NCBI GenBank assembly: GCA_021464245.1 | Contig: JADCRB010000074.1 | Coordinates: 1,942,208-2,006,207, forward strand | Reading direction: 5' to 3' | DNA: 64,000 nucleotides | Origin: Carallia brachiata | Lineage: Eukaryota; Streptophyta; Magnoliopsida; Malpighiales; Rhizophoraceae | Shown here: positions 63,502 through 64,000 of the stretch, in pieces | Position numbering within the stretch: position 1 is the first letter of the stretch | Layout: every line of letters begins with the position of its first letter | Program-made: the position numbers and the translations under genes | Notes under the pieces: model-generated | What the model was told of the DNA's origin: nothing | Seen by the model: only the letters and a program-made list of their open reading frames with translations | Database searches by the model: none

Positions 63502-64000
63502 ATGGACGATCCTAAGAGACTGGAAGAAGGGTTAGGCCATAAGGATCACGCGCATAGCGATGAGCAGACTTCCCATTACAGTGAGAAAGTTGGTAACACC
63601 GATGACAAAGATGGCATCAAGAATGAGAAAGATGACAAAATTGTCGGAGTTGATGAGCAAAAGGCAGAGGAAGAGCCGGTGGGGGTAAAGCAGAAGAGCA
63701 AGAGGATTGCAACTTTGGATGCATTTAGAGGTCTGACCGTTGCAGTAAGTAGTTCAAATTACCAAAGGAAAGGCCCATTCGGTTTTGCAAAAAGACGTTC
63801 TTTACATTCAAAAATCAAAACTGGGCATATACCCATTTGATTTCGTTTTGCATATATCTGGTATTCGTGTACATTTTTGAGTGGTATATATGCTAATAAA
63901 GTATTTTTGTGATGCCAATGATGTTATCCTTCAACGGCCTCTTATTAGATTCACATCTTTATTAGATGGAGATAATTATGGTTTATCTTTTTTCGCAGTT
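63502..64000 (+). CDS. HGSNAT/DUF1624-like membrane acetyltransferase, 5' end only
   Basis: Exon 1 (63,502-63,744, 81 codons) ends GCA|gtaagt in phase 0. The next acceptor, 'tttcgcag', ends at 63,998, so exon 2 begins at 63,999 and is cut by the window end. The first 65 residues are strongly charged (Asp/Glu/Lys-rich) and cytosol-like. They are followed by 'KRIATLDAFRGLTVA' (residues 67-81), the hallmark opening of plant heparan-alpha-glucosaminide N-acetyltransferase-like proteins, in which the first membrane helix starts here. In animals HGSNAT moves acetyl groups across the lysosomal membrane; the plant homologues are poorly characterised. The frame continues past the donor into intron, which explains the longer open frame to 63,840. 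Confidence 0.85.

Noticed and set aside
1..64000. CRISPR arrays, bacterial operons, rRNA
   Set aside because: No regularly spaced repeats, no operon-like gene packing and no rRNA-like sequence; the window is eukaryotic plant DNA.

Overview
This is plant nuclear DNA, almost certainly from a dicot and possibly a woody one. The intergenic DNA is very AT-rich and full of poly-A/poly-T runs and small nonautonomous transposons. The genes have short exons with GT-AG introns, and every recognisable product belongs to a plant family: a tonoplast aquaporin, a CHY/RING E3 ligase, a PMR6-type pectate lyase, a PP2A B' subunit and an HGSNAT-like membrane protein. I cannot name the species from sequence alone. 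All family assignments come from recalled motifs, not from database searches.

Layout. 1-12,780 is gene-poor and repeat-rich. 13,125-14,001 (+) is a two-exon TIP1 aquaporin behind a promoter with DRE and ABRE motifs. 14,345-25,900 is another gene-poor stretch. It holds a 1.1-kb foldback element (15.3-16.4 kb), degenerate repeats, an orphan G-box island (21.4-21.7 kb) and a 623-bp MITE with a candidate 8-bp target duplication (24.3-24.9 kb). 26,367-28,591 (+) is a 12-exon RZFP34/CHYR1 E3 ligase gene. 29,490-31,680 is a 1.1-kb tandem duplication. 32,180-35,011 (-) is an intron-retaining, broken glutaminyl-tRNA synthetase pseudogene. Upstream of it lies a promoter-like region with three tandem copies of a ~150-bp unit (38.2-38.9 kb). 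39-45 kb shows no gene I can support.

45,193-49,754 (+) is a five-exon PMR6-like pectate lyase with a hydrophobic C-terminal tail and a NAGNAG acceptor. Its fourth intron carries a large CCGG-rich inverted-repeat element. 51,091-52,795 (-) is a three-exon gene for a 126-residue protein that looks conserved but that I cannot name. 54,318-57,916 (-) is a two-exon PP2A B' (B56) gene. 60-62.5 kb holds another repeat cluster: a second copy of the 11.4-kb element in inverted orientation, and a GC-rich retroposon-like block ending in an A-tract. 63,502 to the end (+) is the first exon of an HGSNAT/DUF1624-type protein. The window stops two bases into its second exon.

The genes do not form a pathway; they are independent plant loci. 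Two (pectate lyase, tonoplast aquaporin) concern wall and water relations, and two (E3 ligase, PP2A B') are signalling regulators. The most unusual content is structural: the inverted-repeat elements, the decayed GlnRS copy with its neighbouring tandem duplications, and the small unnamed gene.
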